A stretch of DNA of 64,000 bases from Emydura subglobosa (GCA_007922225.1 ML679961.1:11047762-11111761); one strand, 5' to 3'; positions 33,609-45,505 are shown, counted from the stretch's first letter. Program-made: numbers and translations. Notes: generated from the sequence alone by a model not told the origin.

Positions 33609-35179
33609 GCAACATCTAGGGCTGCCAACTTTCTAATCACTGAAAACCAAACACCCCTGCCCCACCTCTTTCTCTGAGGCCTTGTCCCCTGCCCCACTTG
33701 CCCCCCCCATCACTTTATCGCCACCCCGACACCTGTCACTCACTCTCCCATCCCCAGAGACTCACTCACTGCCTGCAGCGCTGGGCTGAGAGGAACTGAT
33801 GTGGCACCTGCCTGCCCAATCGGGCAGTCCTTGGAGTGAGGGGCCAGGGTGAGGATATTGGGGCACAGCGAGGCAGGGGTGGTCCCTGGAGCGAGAGGCT
33901 GGGGTGGGGAAATCGGGGCACTCCGGGGTGGGTGGGTCCATCCCTAGAGTGAGGGACTGGGGTAGAGAAATCAGGGCCCGGCCGGGTGGGGCAGTTATTG
34001 ATTTTAACCAGTTATTGAGCCATGAAAGGACTTTCCCGTCTTATCCCATGATTGCTTACGAGCCCTTTAGTAAGGGACCTTCTCAAAGATTTTATGAATG
34101 GCCACATATGCTTGATCAGCTGAATCACTCGTGTCCGCGTGCTGCTTGACTTCCTCCAAGAGCTCTGGTGCACGCACATAAGCCCCTGCACTCAGGGAGT
34201 GTAACGTTACCATCACCAGCTGGTGCTGGTCTATCTAGGCTTCCATGCACCCCTTTCGGAGCGTCAAAAGAAAGTGAATGAAACATGAACTCGTCAGGCC
34301 TCGTGGGATTGCAGCCAGTGTATGGCGTGCAGCTATCTGCTGCCTAGGAGGACTGTGATAGCAGGGCTCAAGTCATACGGGAATACTCCAGAACATTGGT
34401 CTGGCACTTTTGGGGGACGCGTGATAGTTCCAGAAGGGTGGTTTTGTAGTACTCACACACTGGATCCCATGCTACACACTCTAGAGCAGGGGTGGGCAAA
34501 CCGTGGTGCCTGAGCTGCACCTGGCTCTTTTACAGCTAAAGTGTGGCTCGTAGAATCCCCTATGTCCTCCTCCCCGAATCTCTACCTACCAGACTGGGGT
34601 GGGGGGGGGCTCAGAGCTTCTGCCCTGCAGCAGGGTGGTGGGGCTAGAGGCTTCTGCTCAGTGGGGAGGGGAGTCTCAGGGGGTCAGTGAGTTTAGCCAC
34701 CCCCTGCTCTAGAGAAAAAGGAGGAAAGTTAATTCCAGACAAATGCCTCTTGTGTTTCAGCTCCATACATGCAGCCAAGGGCTCAGTCTAAGCAGGCTGC
34801 AGTCACTGAGATAAGGGCACCTGCCAATAACAATGAGCTTTGAAAAAAGACCCAGGGCAGCTACTCACCATGCCAGAGTTAGACCGCGCCGTGCAGAGTT
34901 TTGGCCAGAATGAGTCCTTCCCAGAGATTCTCCATGTCCCCCCGCGTCCCAGACAGCAGCGATACCTACTTAGCAGTCCGGTCCAGGAGCCAGCTCCGTC
35001 AGGCTGGGCGCCAGGAACAGCAGCAGCTGCTCAGCACAGCCGCTCCTCCAGGCTCCAGCAACACCTGCTGCTTTTCCCGTCCCCCAGTGGCGAGGTCAGT
35101 TCCTGCAAGTAACCAGACGTTGTTGGGTTCCCTTTTCGACCAGACATTCCAGTCAAAAACCAGCCACCTGGCAACCCTA
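33609..35179. mobile_element. DNA-transposon-like element with GGGYTGCCA ends
   Basis: The left end reads GGGCTGCCAACTTTC, and the right end on the other strand GGGTTGCCAGGTGGC. The right flank includes 'cttttcgaccagacattccagtcaaaaaccagccacctggcaaccc', typical of a reptile MITE/DNA transposon terminus. In between are a fragment resembling old CR1 DNA (about 34010-34110), GC-rich tandem-like text at 33780-33990, and a younger hAT insertion at 34487-34706. The two ends may belong to one element or to two decayed copies. Confidence 0.4.
34479..34714. mobile_element. hAT-type MITE, 220 bp, perfect 8-bp duplication
   Basis: The element spans 34487-34706, beginning CAGGGGTGGGCAAACC and ending GTTTAGCCACCCCCTG, an imperfect inverted repeat. 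The duplication CTCTAGAG is exact on both sides (34479-34486 and 34707-34714). The interior is GC-rich with 'agcttctgccctgcagcagg... aggcttctgctcagtgggg' direct repeats. No transposase. Confidence 0.88.
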
Positions 35180-36280
35180 GGGTTGTCACCTCTGAGATGC
35201 AGAAAACCTGGTCACTGGCCATCCCCAAACCAACAAAACTGGCCACTGTCTCACCCCCTCCTCTTAAAAAGGGGCTTAGTGCTGACAGTAGCTAATTATT
35301 CCTAAAATGTTTTAGGAAACCGTTTTTCTCCTGTGAACATATCCAACGTGTATTTTAACGTTATTTTAGCATTTTTCTGACATTATTTTAACACAGTGCT
35401 GCAGTCTGGACTACAAGTGTGTGAACGTAGAGCGCTCTACTATGTCCCACGTGAAAACCCCCCTGGCATGTTCAATTTTTGAATTGGCAAGGCAGTGCAA
35501 AAACCGGCCAGGCCAGTTAAAAACAGACCAGGTGCAACCATAATTGGTGCAGTTCTTAGCTCTGGTTGAGGGGAGACTTTGGGCCAGGGATAGGGATAAC
35601 GTTAGGTGTGGAATCACTTTTTGGGGCCCCCCCAGTGTAGATTTAGGGATAGGTTTCCGATCAATTCATAAGTGTTTTCTAGATTTAGGGTTGGGCAAGT
35701 CTGGGATCCCAGATCAGGGCTAGAGTGGGGGCCACTTTGTGGGCTCGTGCTAGGCTCCAGCTGGGGGCCAGATCAATGTTGGTTAATGCTAGTGTTGGGG
35801 CTCGTTAGTGGGCTATTGTTAATCACCATAAGCAGCCAGGCCTTCAGCTTTTACAAATGTCAAATTACAGCATTTCCAACAGCAGAAGTCCCTGGACTCA
35901 TGGGTAGTTAGTCGCCAACAGAACTTCTATCGTAGCTTGCCTCTTCTGGCCGGTCTCTCATCCAGTTACTGACCATCGCCAACTGATGCTAGATGACAAG
36001 TGGTGGTATGGCTGCAAGACATGCACTGACTCAGAACATATCTTACATTTTAGATGATTCCTCCTTGTATTACCAAGTGTCTGAAGGCTCCAGTTTTTGC
36101 TAGACTAGTTGTTACTATACATTACCATTCAAGGAAACAAGTATGCCAAACTACTCTGAACTTTACTTTGAGTTGAGGAAGTCAGACCTTTAATGAATGA
36201 TTTAGCATTTAGGATTAGATCTCGCACCCTCACTCATGAGTAGTGCCTTCCTGAACAAGTAGCCCCATTGAAGGGAGTGG

Positions 36281-36367
36281 GTGCAAGGTATTACTTAGTG
36301 AGAGTAAGAATCTGGTGCAAGGTATTACTCATGGTGCAAGGTATTACTCAGTGAGAGTAAGAATCTG
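36281..36367. repeat. Local tandem duplication, 34-bp unit
   Basis: A unit starting GTGCAAGGTATTACT occurs three times: 36281-36314 (34 bases, ending AGTAAGAATCTG), 36315-36333 (a 19-base truncated unit) and 36334-36367 (34 bases). Units one and three differ at one base. It lies 0.75 kb beyond the SLC35F4 stop codon. Confidence 0.85.
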
Positions 36368-36936
36368 GTTCTTTGTGGGTATCAAAATCTGGCCCTTAAT
36401 TTATACCAGATATAGGCCAGTTGTAAAACATAATGCATGGAGATAAGCTCACACCATCACATTTAATTGTGAGCTAAGAAACGACACTATAGTATTTCCA
36501 GATTTTGCTCAGCTGGCGTCCTGTGCATATTTAGCTGCAGCATAACAGAATTACATTGGATAATTTATTACATGTCCTTGAGAACATATTTTTATGTTTT
36601 AATAAAAATTCCAAATGTTAAAGTGAGACCTTCAGCTCCCTTCATATTTTAGGGTTCCAAGATTCTTGACTGGGTGTTTTAAAATGACTTCCCACAGCCT
36701 TTCCAGTACCACTTCGAAAAAATGTAAAGTCATTCAATTTTGAAAGAAAATGACGGTTTAACTTTTGATATAGATATATGTTGGAACTAAACAAACATAC
36801 AAATCAGGCCTTTGACGATTTCACCGTTCCCCCTTTTTGCTAACAAAAGCACAGCTGTACAGTTGCACAAGTGGATTTGAAATGTTTTAAAAAGGCAACT
36901 AACTAGAATGCAGATTAACATTTCATTACAAAAAAA

Positions 36937-36942
36937 TTTATT
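36937..36942 (-). promoter_or_regulatory. Candidate poly(A) signal of SLC35F4, distal
   Basis: AATAAA on the minus strand, 173 bases after the stop codon, followed by T-rich then mixed sequence. A rival signal lies 51 bases closer to the stop. A longer 3' UTR is also possible. Confidence 0.35.
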
Positions 36943-36987
36943 GTGGTTATTTACATCTGTTCCTTTGTAAGTGTATAAATGTAAACA

Positions 36988-36993
36988 TTTATT
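36988..36993 (-). promoter_or_regulatory. Candidate poly(A) signal of SLC35F4, proximal
   Basis: AATAAA on the minus strand, 122 bases after the stop codon. The following minus-strand sequence (ATGTTTACATTTATACAC, then a T/C-rich stretch) is compatible with cleavage about 20 bases on. This signal is inferred from pattern only. Confidence 0.4.
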
Positions 36994-37114
36994 ATTGATG
37001 TGTTTATCATTTGTTCAGTTCAGAGTAATACTGTCATTTTAGCATACAAGTAGTGAGAAAATTAAATTATATTCACAGAATATACATTCACGTGCAATTA
37101 AATGTTCGCTGGCT

Positions 37115-37356
37115 TTAAGCCAGTGGTATAGACACTGTCCCATTGGCTCTGCTTCTGCTCCTTGTATGCACACTGGAGTCTGTGATGTCTTCTGCGTGGT
37201 CTTCACTTTTCTTTTCCTTTAAGCTGTTGATGAATCGCAGGGTTATTTCATCCCATTCTTCGGGCAGCAGCATTAGCAAAAATCCAGTGCAGATGATGAT
37301 GGTGGCACCCAACCTTACTACACTGAAGATCACCTCTTGTTTTAGGAGATCGACAG
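37115..37356 (-). CDS. SLC35F4: SLC35F4 last coding exon (stop codon)
   Basis: Encodes residues 310-388 of the visible fragment, plus the stop TAA at 37117-37115. It reads VDLLKQEVIFSVVRLGATII, then the tenth transmembrane segment (ICTGFLLMLLPEEW), then a charged cytoplasmic tail (NSLKEKKSEDHAEDITDSSV...) ending NGTVSIPLA. The tail end and the L-P-E-E-W-D-E-I-T-L-R-F-I-N-S-L-K motif are those I know from SLC35F4; its paralogue SLC35F3 has a different tail. The acceptor is CCCCTTCGTAG and joins exon 5 of the fragment in frame across a split alanine codon. SLC35F4 is a member of the nucleotide-sugar-transporter-like SLC35F group. SLC35F3 is linked to thiamine transport, but the substrate of F4 is not established. 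Confidence 0.92.
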
Positions 37357-38023
37357 CTACGAAGGGGACAAGACAATTAAATCAAATAGTCATTCTTCTT
37401 TGCATGGCTTCGTCCAATTGTGTCTTTTCTGTTTCCTATAAACTTAATAGTGAGTTTTATTGGAAAGCCTCACTCCTCCTCCCTGCCTTTTGTTTTAAGA
37501 ACAATGTTTACTGTAAATCATACAGGATTAGGGCTTGATTGTGGAATTCACACAAGCCTTGAGTAAGGCTAGAAGAGTGACAATCTGGTCCTTGGTTACT
37601 TTGCCCCTTGCTTCAATATACCTGTCACAGATTACTTCTCCATCTGCACTGGCTCAGCTGTGGTGGCCAGCATGCTGGGGAGGTGGAGATAAATTTCCAC
37701 CAACTCCCCATCCCTGCCCTGTCCCATACCAGGGCTACAGAGAGCCCACCCAGGTGCACAACCAAGCCCGTAGGTTGTTAGGGGAATGACATGTACTGGA
37801 AAATCATATATTGACTTTTAATTTCACAGTGAAAAACTGCCCTTGCAAAATTTAAAGCTTTCGCACATCTCTAGTGTTGGCAGCTTTATGTTTATTTCAG
37901 ATGTGAGCAAAGTTAGGAAACATTTCTGGAGAAAGATGGCAACGTAACTTGCCCTGAAAAAATTGCTTCAAAAGTTAGTACATTTGTTTGACTGTTGTTA
38001 TTCTTTAATTGCATTATTTGTAC
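37357..38023. other. SLC35F4 last intron
   Basis: A 667-base intron, GT at 38023-38022 and AG at 37358-37357 on the minus strand. Nothing else was recognised in it. Confidence 0.85.
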
Positions 38024-38113
38024 CTGCATTTCCAGGAACACTGAGCACTGTCCCAATAGAAATTAGGATGGGGTACGTAAGCACAACTCCAACATTTACC
38101 AATATATTAAAAG
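38024..38113 (-). CDS. SLC35F4: SLC35F4 exon with transmembrane segment 9
   Basis: A 90-base exon giving residues 279-309 of the fragment: after a split alanine, FNILVNVGVVLTYPILISIG and TVLSVPGNA. The acceptor is CCTTTACAG|CTTTT and the donor AATGCAG|GTACAA. It is too short to stand out as an open frame and was found by following splice phase from its neighbours. Drug/metabolite-transporter family proteins carry this late hydrophobic segment with a Y-P-x-x-x-S-x-G-x-x-x-x-x-P pattern near the end of the second five-helix repeat. Confidence 0.93.
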
Positions 38114-40305
38114 CTGTAAAGGAAGAGAATGATATATGAGATGCTGGAAGTAATAAAATAATAACGAATGAACTTACTCAGCTCTTAATAAAAGAAGATC
38201 AGGCATTAGATGACCCTTGCGGTCCATGCTAAGCCTATGATTCTGACACTAATAAATTCTTGCATACTGAATTTGAGGCCGTCAAGGGCCTGATCCTGCA
38301 TGTGTCATGAGCAGAACGTGAAGGGAAGTTTAGCATGGGGAAGGAGAGAAGGGCTGGCTGTAAGTACATATTAAAAAACTGCTCATTCAAAATGGGCCAC
38401 TTTCCTGTTTTGAAGTTTGAACCACTGCCAGGCTATGAGGAGCAATGGGGTGTCTTCAATAAGCAATTTACACCTTATCCAAAAAACCCCCCTAGGATTA
38501 TTTTTCAACAAGCTAATCGCTCTCGGGTGAGGGTGGAATTCTGCTGTCTCAGCATGCCAGCAATGGAGCAGGGCTAGCGTTCCACAAGCGAAGGAGGCGC
38601 TGCCGCTGGCTACACAATCCCTGAAAGGAGCACGGCAGCAGAAAGCACATTCCCCTACCAGTTTTGAAGCGTAGCCAGCCCTGCCCTTTAGTTAAAAGAG
38701 AAGGGAGTCAGCTAGGTGAAGGTGGCAGGACTCTGAACTCCTTTTCACGGGCTTTAAAAAGTGCAGGTACCAGAAGGGCCATTGCAATACCCCCTCCTGT
38801 TAAAGGGGGGTTAAAGGGCAGGCAGTTGAAAGACAGGGCTGGTTATACTGCACTATAATGCATGAGCCAGTACTGCTTTGGTTCAGGTGCATCTGTTATT
38901 CAGTTCTCTCTTTCCTGCTTCCCCATAAATGTGTGACTTCTTCAGCCTCAGTCCCCCTGGAGCAGCATTATGTCTATAAAGCACTGCTGCTACCACCACC
39001 AATGAGATAGATAGACATCGCCTCTGACTGCGGCGAAGTGAGATTCCCTGGGCTGAACCTTCAGCTGCAGCCAAGCTCTGCCCCCCCTGCCCAATTCTGG
39101 AGCTGGGCAGTAGACAACGTGGCTGCAGCGCAACTGAGTCGCCTCAGGGCCACTGCTGCAAGTTGCACGGGCTGGAAATAGCTCCCAAGAGGCCCCTCTA
39201 TCAGCTACGGATGGTTGTTGTGGAACAGCACGTTGCACCCCAGCCAGGCCCCTCTCCTCCATGGCCACACCTCCTGCTCCTACACTGCGGTCATCAGGAA
39301 AAGGGGGTGGCAGAGCCGGTGACACTGAGGATTTTAAGCTGGCTCTCTGCCTACGTTGGGCAGCTGCTGCTCTGCCGTACTTTCACTTCCGTATTCAGCC
39401 AGCTCCTCGGATGATAAATTACACCTACCTCGGCACTCTTAGACATTGGGAGAGTGGCCGTAATTAAGTCTAGGGCAGCAAGTGGAAGAGTCTAATCTCG
39501 CAACACCTCAGCCATCCCTTCTGAGTCAGTCGCTGAGCGGCTGGGAAGCCCATCTAGGCCCGAACAATAGTTTTCCCCAAACCGTTTCCATTTAGCATGC
39601 TTACAACTGAGGTGAAAAAAATCTGTTCGGTTCCACGCAGACGGCCGCTTTTATTATTAGTGAAGGAAACGGAGCGTAAAGCAGACCTGGGTCAATTTCA
39701 ATGGTTCTCTTCGCAGATTGAGGAGCACCAGCAACGGTGCTTTGAAAGAGGAAATGTCGTAAGCGGAGCAGGGGAGTTACAAGCACAACCTTTACAGGTC
39801 ATTTGCACCAAAGCGGAGCACACGCTATTATAGCATTTAGCCTAAAGAAGCCCCAGTCTACTCGGCCTCTATTTGCTATCACAATAACAACAATTGATTG
39901 ATGAACAGGGCTCCAGGAACTAACATATGGATGACTAACCAAATACAGGCAACCACATCAAGTTTATTTTAAAGTAAGCAAGTTGTCATCTAAGGCAATG
40001 GGGGCACAGATGCACCACTATAAAAATGTGAACGTGTAAAAGTGACAGAATTACTGCAGCTGCTCAGCATATTTGTTTGAATTTGGACTTCCCCCCCCGC
40101 AAAGTTTTCAGGAGCCATGTTAACTATTTTCCAAGCAGCCCTAGTAGTGACCCTTGGGATATGAGAAGATTTTATCTACGAAAGAACTCTGCTGTTGAAA
40201 CATTTAAAGAAAGGACAATTTTCATGCGAGTGGCTGTTTCAAGGTGATCCTGCAGTAAATAAAATCAGAGGTATTAGAAAAATGAAGAAAAAGTTCTGCA
40301 AATAC
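38114..40305. other. SLC35F4 intron
   Basis: A 2.2-kb intron. The 38990-39330 stretch is GC-rich with a 111-codon minus-strand frame of low-complexity character, not assignable. No transposon ends were recognised. Confidence 0.6.
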
Positions 40306-40498
40306 CTAACCAGAGGCCGGCTACTCCACACAGATAACCCCATGGCACGGCAGAGAAGGGAGACCAATATTCCACTTTGGTAAAATACAGTATGATCGGG
40401 GTAAACGAGATGAAGATTAAATTGAAGAAACCCAGGGTGGAAACGAAATGAGCAGCTTCCCCAAAGTTTGCACTTCCAAGGAACATCTTGAACAAAAC
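40306..40498 (-). CDS. SLC35F4: SLC35F4 exon with transmembrane segments 7 and 8
   Basis: Encodes residues 215-278 plus one base: VLFKMFLGSANFGEAAHFVS, the hydrophobic TLGFFNLIFISFTPIILYF, a short loop (KVEYWSPFSAV) and PWGYLCGVAGLWL. The acceptor is CACCCTAG|GTTTTG and the donor TTAG|GTATTT. The sequence is close to the SLC35F4 family throughout, with K-M-F-L-G-S-A-N-F-G-E as a strong signature. It is the largest conserved loop-plus-helix block in the second repeat of this ten-helix transporter. Confidence 0.94.
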
Positions 40499-42264
40499 CT
40501 AGGGTGAAAAGGGTGAAAAGATTTTAAAATACTTATGCCCTGCTGGAAGTAAGGTTCTCCGATGTGGATGGCTCTGTAGAACTCTGGCGGTGGGATTGGG
40601 CTAACCTTTCCCCCTTGATAATGGAAGAGCTCTGCACGAGGGTCTTTGAGATTTCCTCCCCCCAGAACCCTTTCCAGTTGGTATTACCACGGAAGGGGAT
40701 GATCTGGCTCTGTATTACTAAAACATTAGAGGCCTTGCTTGCATTTAAACATGTCCAGAGACCCTTCGGCTTGTATGGGACTGGTTGTGTGAGTCCTCAT
40801 CCACGTGAGGAAGGGTTAAACAATCCACCCCTTGCTGTCAGGACATGGCCCTTCTCCTGCCTGGCTCCTCCATGTGTATGTTGTAACTCCTTTCCCTCCA
40901 TGTCTCTGTCCCAGGACAGATACTTCCTTTGCGCCTATACAGCGCCTAGCAAAGATTTTTTTCCAGAGGTGTGGAGCAAATCCAACCCCCGCTACAGTTA
41001 GCAGATGCAGCAGGTGCTCAGCACCTTCTGAAAATCAGCTGAGTAAAGTCACATTAGAAGCCTCCCTTGAAAATTTGGGCTCAATACCCCAGTTCATTAA
41101 AGTACTTAAGCACATGCCTCATTTTAGACACCATTTGTCCCACCGACTTCAATGGCGCTACTCACATACTTAGGCACAGGCTGAAGCACCTGAATTAATC
41201 AAGGCTTAAATCACTTGTTCATGGAGTTTGAGAGAGAGCTGGGATTAAAACTCAGGGGATCCCCACTCTCAGTTTTATGTCCACCCAACTCAATCGCGTC
41301 CGTCTCAGAGTACCAACGCAGCACGCTTTGAGCCAGTAATGTTCAAGTTACCATACCAAAATATTTCACACAGAACAGACGTAAATAAATGCAACCCTGG
41401 AGACAAGAAAGGATAAATATTCAGAGTTATAGGGCTCGAGTCTCACCCCAGATGGACGTCAATCATGAATGACTCCATCAAAAATCACTGCAGAGTTCAT
41501 CCCCATAGACCCAAATTCATCCATTTTGAGTGACTAGTGAATATTCACGGTGAACCTAACTGACAGGTACATTTAAGGTGAAAACCGGAAGCCAGCTTTA
41601 GATCCCTTCTGCAACACCTTGTGCTTCACACTCCACCCCTCTGACTTCAGGGAGCCTGTGTGCATGTCGTGTCTTCCTCACTAAATGTCAATAACGGGGC
41701 AATGAGAGCACTCCTTCAAATAAAGCCTCTAAGTAGACCCTCTAGGCTAGAATAGTCCAATCTCATGCACCGTGTGCCTCTAATCAAATGCCGCACGTGC
41801 TACTCCCAGGGTCTTGGATGGGAGTTCCAAACCCAGAACGAGTGTGGAATATGCAATCGAGATCTGCAGTGCAGAAGATATGAGGATTTTGCCATTAGCA
41901 AAGAAAACATGCTATTTAACAGCATTCAATGTCTTCTCGCTGTTGCATGTACCAAGCCCATTAGTGTCGATAAACTGCCATAGCAGAAAATGATGAAATC
42001 AGAGATGCTGATCTTTCAGCAGTGTAATAACAGAGATTTCATTAAAGGCTCATAAAGCAAAGCCCTTCTGAATACTTGGCAGTCACAAAATAATTATCTC
42101 CGTAGTAACTTTTCTGACACTTCCAGCTCAGAATATAAATTATGCAGCAAAGGTGAGCTTTATATAGTTTTTAACCTGGCTTGCTTTCTACTTGTGCATT
42201 TTTAAACTGTCTGATACAGGGAATCAGAACATTTCCCTGCTATTAACAGAACATTTTTACCCAC
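40499..42264. other. SLC35F4 intron
   Basis: A 1.8-kb intron. Diverged MITE-like text of the 'TTTTGAAAATC...ACTTAGGC' type occurs at about 40990-41200. No gene or RNA. Confidence 0.6.
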
Positions 42265-42390
42265 CTTATACAGTGCAGATGTGGACGCAGATCCGACAGC
42301 GTACGCCACCCCGATAATTGAATCGCCTTGGAAACCATCTGCATATGCCATCATAACAATGCCTGCAATCGCCATTATTGCTGCAACTAT
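42265..42390 (-). CDS. SLC35F4: SLC35F4 exon with transmembrane segments 5 and 6
   Basis: A 126-base exon, 42 codons, phase 0 at both ends (residues 173-214): IVAAIMAIAGIVMMAYADGF and GDSIIGVAYAVGSASTSALY. The acceptor is CTTGTACAG|ATAGTT and the donor TATAAG|GTGGGT. The G-x-x-x-A-x-x-S-A-x-x-x-A-x-Y-K pattern at the start of the second repeat is typical of SLC35F and EamA-type transporters, where the small residues line the substrate path. Reading on past the donor soon reaches a stop, so the exon end is clear. Confidence 0.95.
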
Positions 42391-42894
42391 CTGTACAAGC
42401 AAAACAAAGACATGTAAAGCTCAGGGCAATTTTATTACCTGGAAAGAGATTTGATTATCTCTGTCTGTTCCTATGATAGTTACCAGCTACTTTCTCTAAC
42501 TTTAGTTCTTCTACTTTCCTCTTAAATAGGTGATTATGTAGCTATTGGGAGAGATGTAAAATAGTAATGAAGGTATGTGCATCATGAACTATATGGGTCT
42601 ATAACATCACAAAGTCTCATGCCACCTATTGACAGAACTTTTATTTTACATTATTTTTAGATTAACATCCACTTGGGTGCAATGAGTCCCAAGATTCAGA
42701 CAGTTTTAACTCATTATTATCTATGCAACTTAATTTGTTTTTAGACAAAACAAGTCTTTAATAAGGCCACAGAGAGTATCTTGGATTTTTAAAGGACCAT
42801 AAGGAAGAGCCCAACTTTCAATGGGATTTGAGAGTCGAATTGCCGAAAGCACCTAAGTGATTTTGGGTCTTAAATCTCATTGGGATCTAGGACC

Positions 42895-43123
42895 TGAAGG
42901 CCTTGTCTACACAGGGAAAATGACTTGGCAAAGCACTGCAGAATGAGCTTTTCTGCAATACCTCCCTGCGCGGACGTTTTATTCTGGAACAGAAAGTCAT
43001 GGAGTTATAGCCAGTGCAGAATAGCTCATTCTGCAATAGCTATGTGAGTCAATTTCCCCATGTAGACGAGGCCTTATGGTCCTCAATCCAATTGAGATTT
43101 CCCCATATAGACAAGCCCTAAAA
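42895..43123. mobile_element. DNA-transposon MITE with two right ends
   Basis: The left end is GGCCTTGTCTACAC (42899). One right end is GTAGACGAGGCC (to about 43073), its inverted copy with one mismatch. About 50 bases further on, a second right end, TTTCCCCATATAGACAAGCCC (43096-43118), repeats the block TTTCCCCATGTAGACGAGGCC in direct orientation. This suggests a small tandem duplication of the terminus or two overlapping insertions. Ends resemble the MITE at 46572. Confidence 0.6.
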
Positions 43124-45254
43124 TCACCTAGGTGCTTTTGAAAACTTTACCCTGTGTGCCTAACTCCCATTGGCTCCAAATCCCAGCTAGTGTTTTTCTC
43201 ACTAAACTTAGAATGAGCCTTTGGGAATGCTCTGTAATATTGAACGTGGATTTTACCGCAAGTCACACTGCTAGACTGTGCACCTCTCCACGTGTGTGGA
43301 AACACTTTATCCAGGGGACTGCTTGTGTCGGCGACTATTCATTAACGTGAGCCGGGGCTGCACAAACCGGCCCTTTGCAGTGTATGGAAAGTTGTCTTTT
43401 CTAATGATCTAGTTTACATTAATGAGCCAAATTTTCAACCATAGTTGCCTGAAGTGAGGTACCTAAAGCTGGGGAGATTTTCAAAGGCACAGATGGCAGT
43501 TTGGTACCCACTGACTTTCTCTCTGCCCTTCATGAATTTGAAAATCTTCCCCACTGGATTTAGTCATCTTGAATAAAATGAGACCGGTAAGTAAGTGGTT
43601 TGAATGTCAAAAGTGCCGCGTGTCTGCAGTGCCCGTTGATTTCCGAGGGAGCGGTGGTAGCTTACACCTTCTGAAAATCAGACTACAGCGTCTGAAAAAT
43701 CAGTGTCCTATATCTTTTTTTTTTTTTTTTTTCAAATTCACGTGTCATTTCACTGTTAAACCACGACACCAGAATATTCAGAACTTGGTTGAAAAAGCAA
43801 TGTTTCATCAAATCTTTGACGGGTCAGATTTTTAAAACCGGCAGTTTGTAGGAACCATTTTGCTCTCACAACGCTGATCCTGGACCCAATCAACTACTTT
43901 TTAATTTGTGCTCACAAAACTACATGCTCAAAATAATCAGAGGATGGGCTGAGGTCCCGTTTCAAAATCACCTTGAGGTATACTTGTCATAAAATGAGGA
44001 GACTCCCCTTAACCCAGATGCTTAATTTTTGCAACAGTGTATTTCAAACCACTGTATAAGGCTATTCGGCCTGGGAACTTCCATATCTTTAAGACGATAA
44101 TAATAGCAAGAACATTACTTTCTGAATAAGGCACGGAGGGGCGGTGCGTACTGCAGGGGGTGGGAACAATGCAGGGAAAAAAGGAGGAGGTTAGGTGGAA
44201 TGGAGGTCTGGCATTCTCTGAGCCAGCTCAACATTTTTTATTCAAAGGTATCTAGAAATCAGGTCCAAATTTCTTCAGATTCATATCATTGCTCTTTATG
44301 GCACAAAGCTATTCTTTCTCTGGTTGCCAAGTCAGACAGATCCCAATATCACTGTTCTATTCTGGGCAGAAGCTTACTCTTCCATTTTCATGCAATCATG
44401 CACTTGATGACCCCTGAAGCCCTCGAGAACCAAAATCTTTGTGGCAGAGTTAAACTCAATGTCACAGCTAAATAACCTGGGATATAATTTTCAGCTAGGG
44501 TTTGGCTGTTTAAGACAAGTCTATTTCAACTCTTGCATCCATCTCTTTTTCACAGCTGCCTGACTGTTGGACAGTCTGACTGCATATGCGCCAGGGCCAT
44601 TTGTTACAGGGCCAACATATTCAAGATGTAAGTCATTTACATGGTTGCACTTTTTATTGTCTGTTTCTTTGTGAGAAAAAGAATTCACCAAAAAAAAACC
44701 AACCTCCCCCCCCCCCAAGAAAAAAAATCCACTACTTTTTGTAACAAATTATGTTTTTCCCCATGAAAAAAACGATCTAAATATTTTGACAGGTTTTTAA
44801 TTTCCAAAAAAATTAAACCAAAAAAAAAAACCTATTTAAAAAAAGCCAATGCTGTATATTCTCTTCTTATCTTAACATCACTTATTATTCCAATTTAAAT
44901 GCTACATTAGTATCCCCAGCCCTGCTTACGCGAGTAAGAAGTTAATTTCACCAGGTGCACTCATTTACCTCTTGGGTATAACTTCACAATAGGCTGGCAG
45001 AGAGCCAGGGTAAATATGGCCAAATTGATTCTATTTTTAGGTCACAAAAAGTCCGTGCAGAATTTGTCACATAAAAGAGAGGCACAAAGCTGTATACAAC
45101 TTTAACGAGAAACAATATGCTTATTTGGCATTGCAAATTGCATGGAGAACCTTATATTATAGTGGCGAGTGGCAATTAATCTTTAAAGGGCAGGTTGTTC
45201 AAAGTGAGCCAGTTTGTGCCAAGCAGAACTTACTTTCTCTTTCAGATCCACTTA

Positions 45255-45505
45255 GCCTTATTATTAATAGTAATGCCTATTTCCTATATAGCACTTTTCA
45301 TCAGGAGATCTTAGAGCACTTCACACGCTTGTATTTTTTTCCTCACAATACTCCTGTGAGGCAGGGAAGCATGTTATCTACATTTTACAAAGGGAAACTC
45401 AGGCAAAGAGAGGCTAAGTGACTTGCCCAAGGTTACAGAGAAAGTCAATGGCAGAGCAGAGAATTGAACCTGGGTTTCCCATGTCTTATGCCAGTGGACC
45501 ATCCT
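45255..45505 (+). repeat. MIR/L2-type SINE
   Basis: Ordered blocks: 'tatatagcacttttcatcaggagatcttagagcac', 'aatactcctgtgaggcaggg', 'acaaagggaaactcaggcaaagagaggctaagtgacttgcccaaggttac' and 'gaacctgggtttcc'. Confidence 0.7.

Larger units (their letters stand above)
21158..37114. other. Intergenic region between CCDC198 and SLC35F4
   Basis: About 16 kb between the 5' side of CCDC198 and the stop codon of SLC35F4, both transcribed leftward. It must contain the CCDC198 promoter and any 5' non-coding exon, but no clear CpG-rich promoter is visible. On the minus strand, an octamer-like ATGCAAAT lies about 420 bases upstream of the ATG (near 21575), significance unknown. Most recognisable content is repeats, listed separately. 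Stretches 22240-23515, 25700-26500, 27280-29800, 31120-33600 and 35330-36930 hold no gene I can see. Confidence 0.6.

Noticed and set aside
38990..39325. 111-codon minus-strand frame inside the SLC35F4 intron as an exon
   Set aside because: SLC35F4 exons on both sides join perfectly in phase without it, and it matches no part of the protein.
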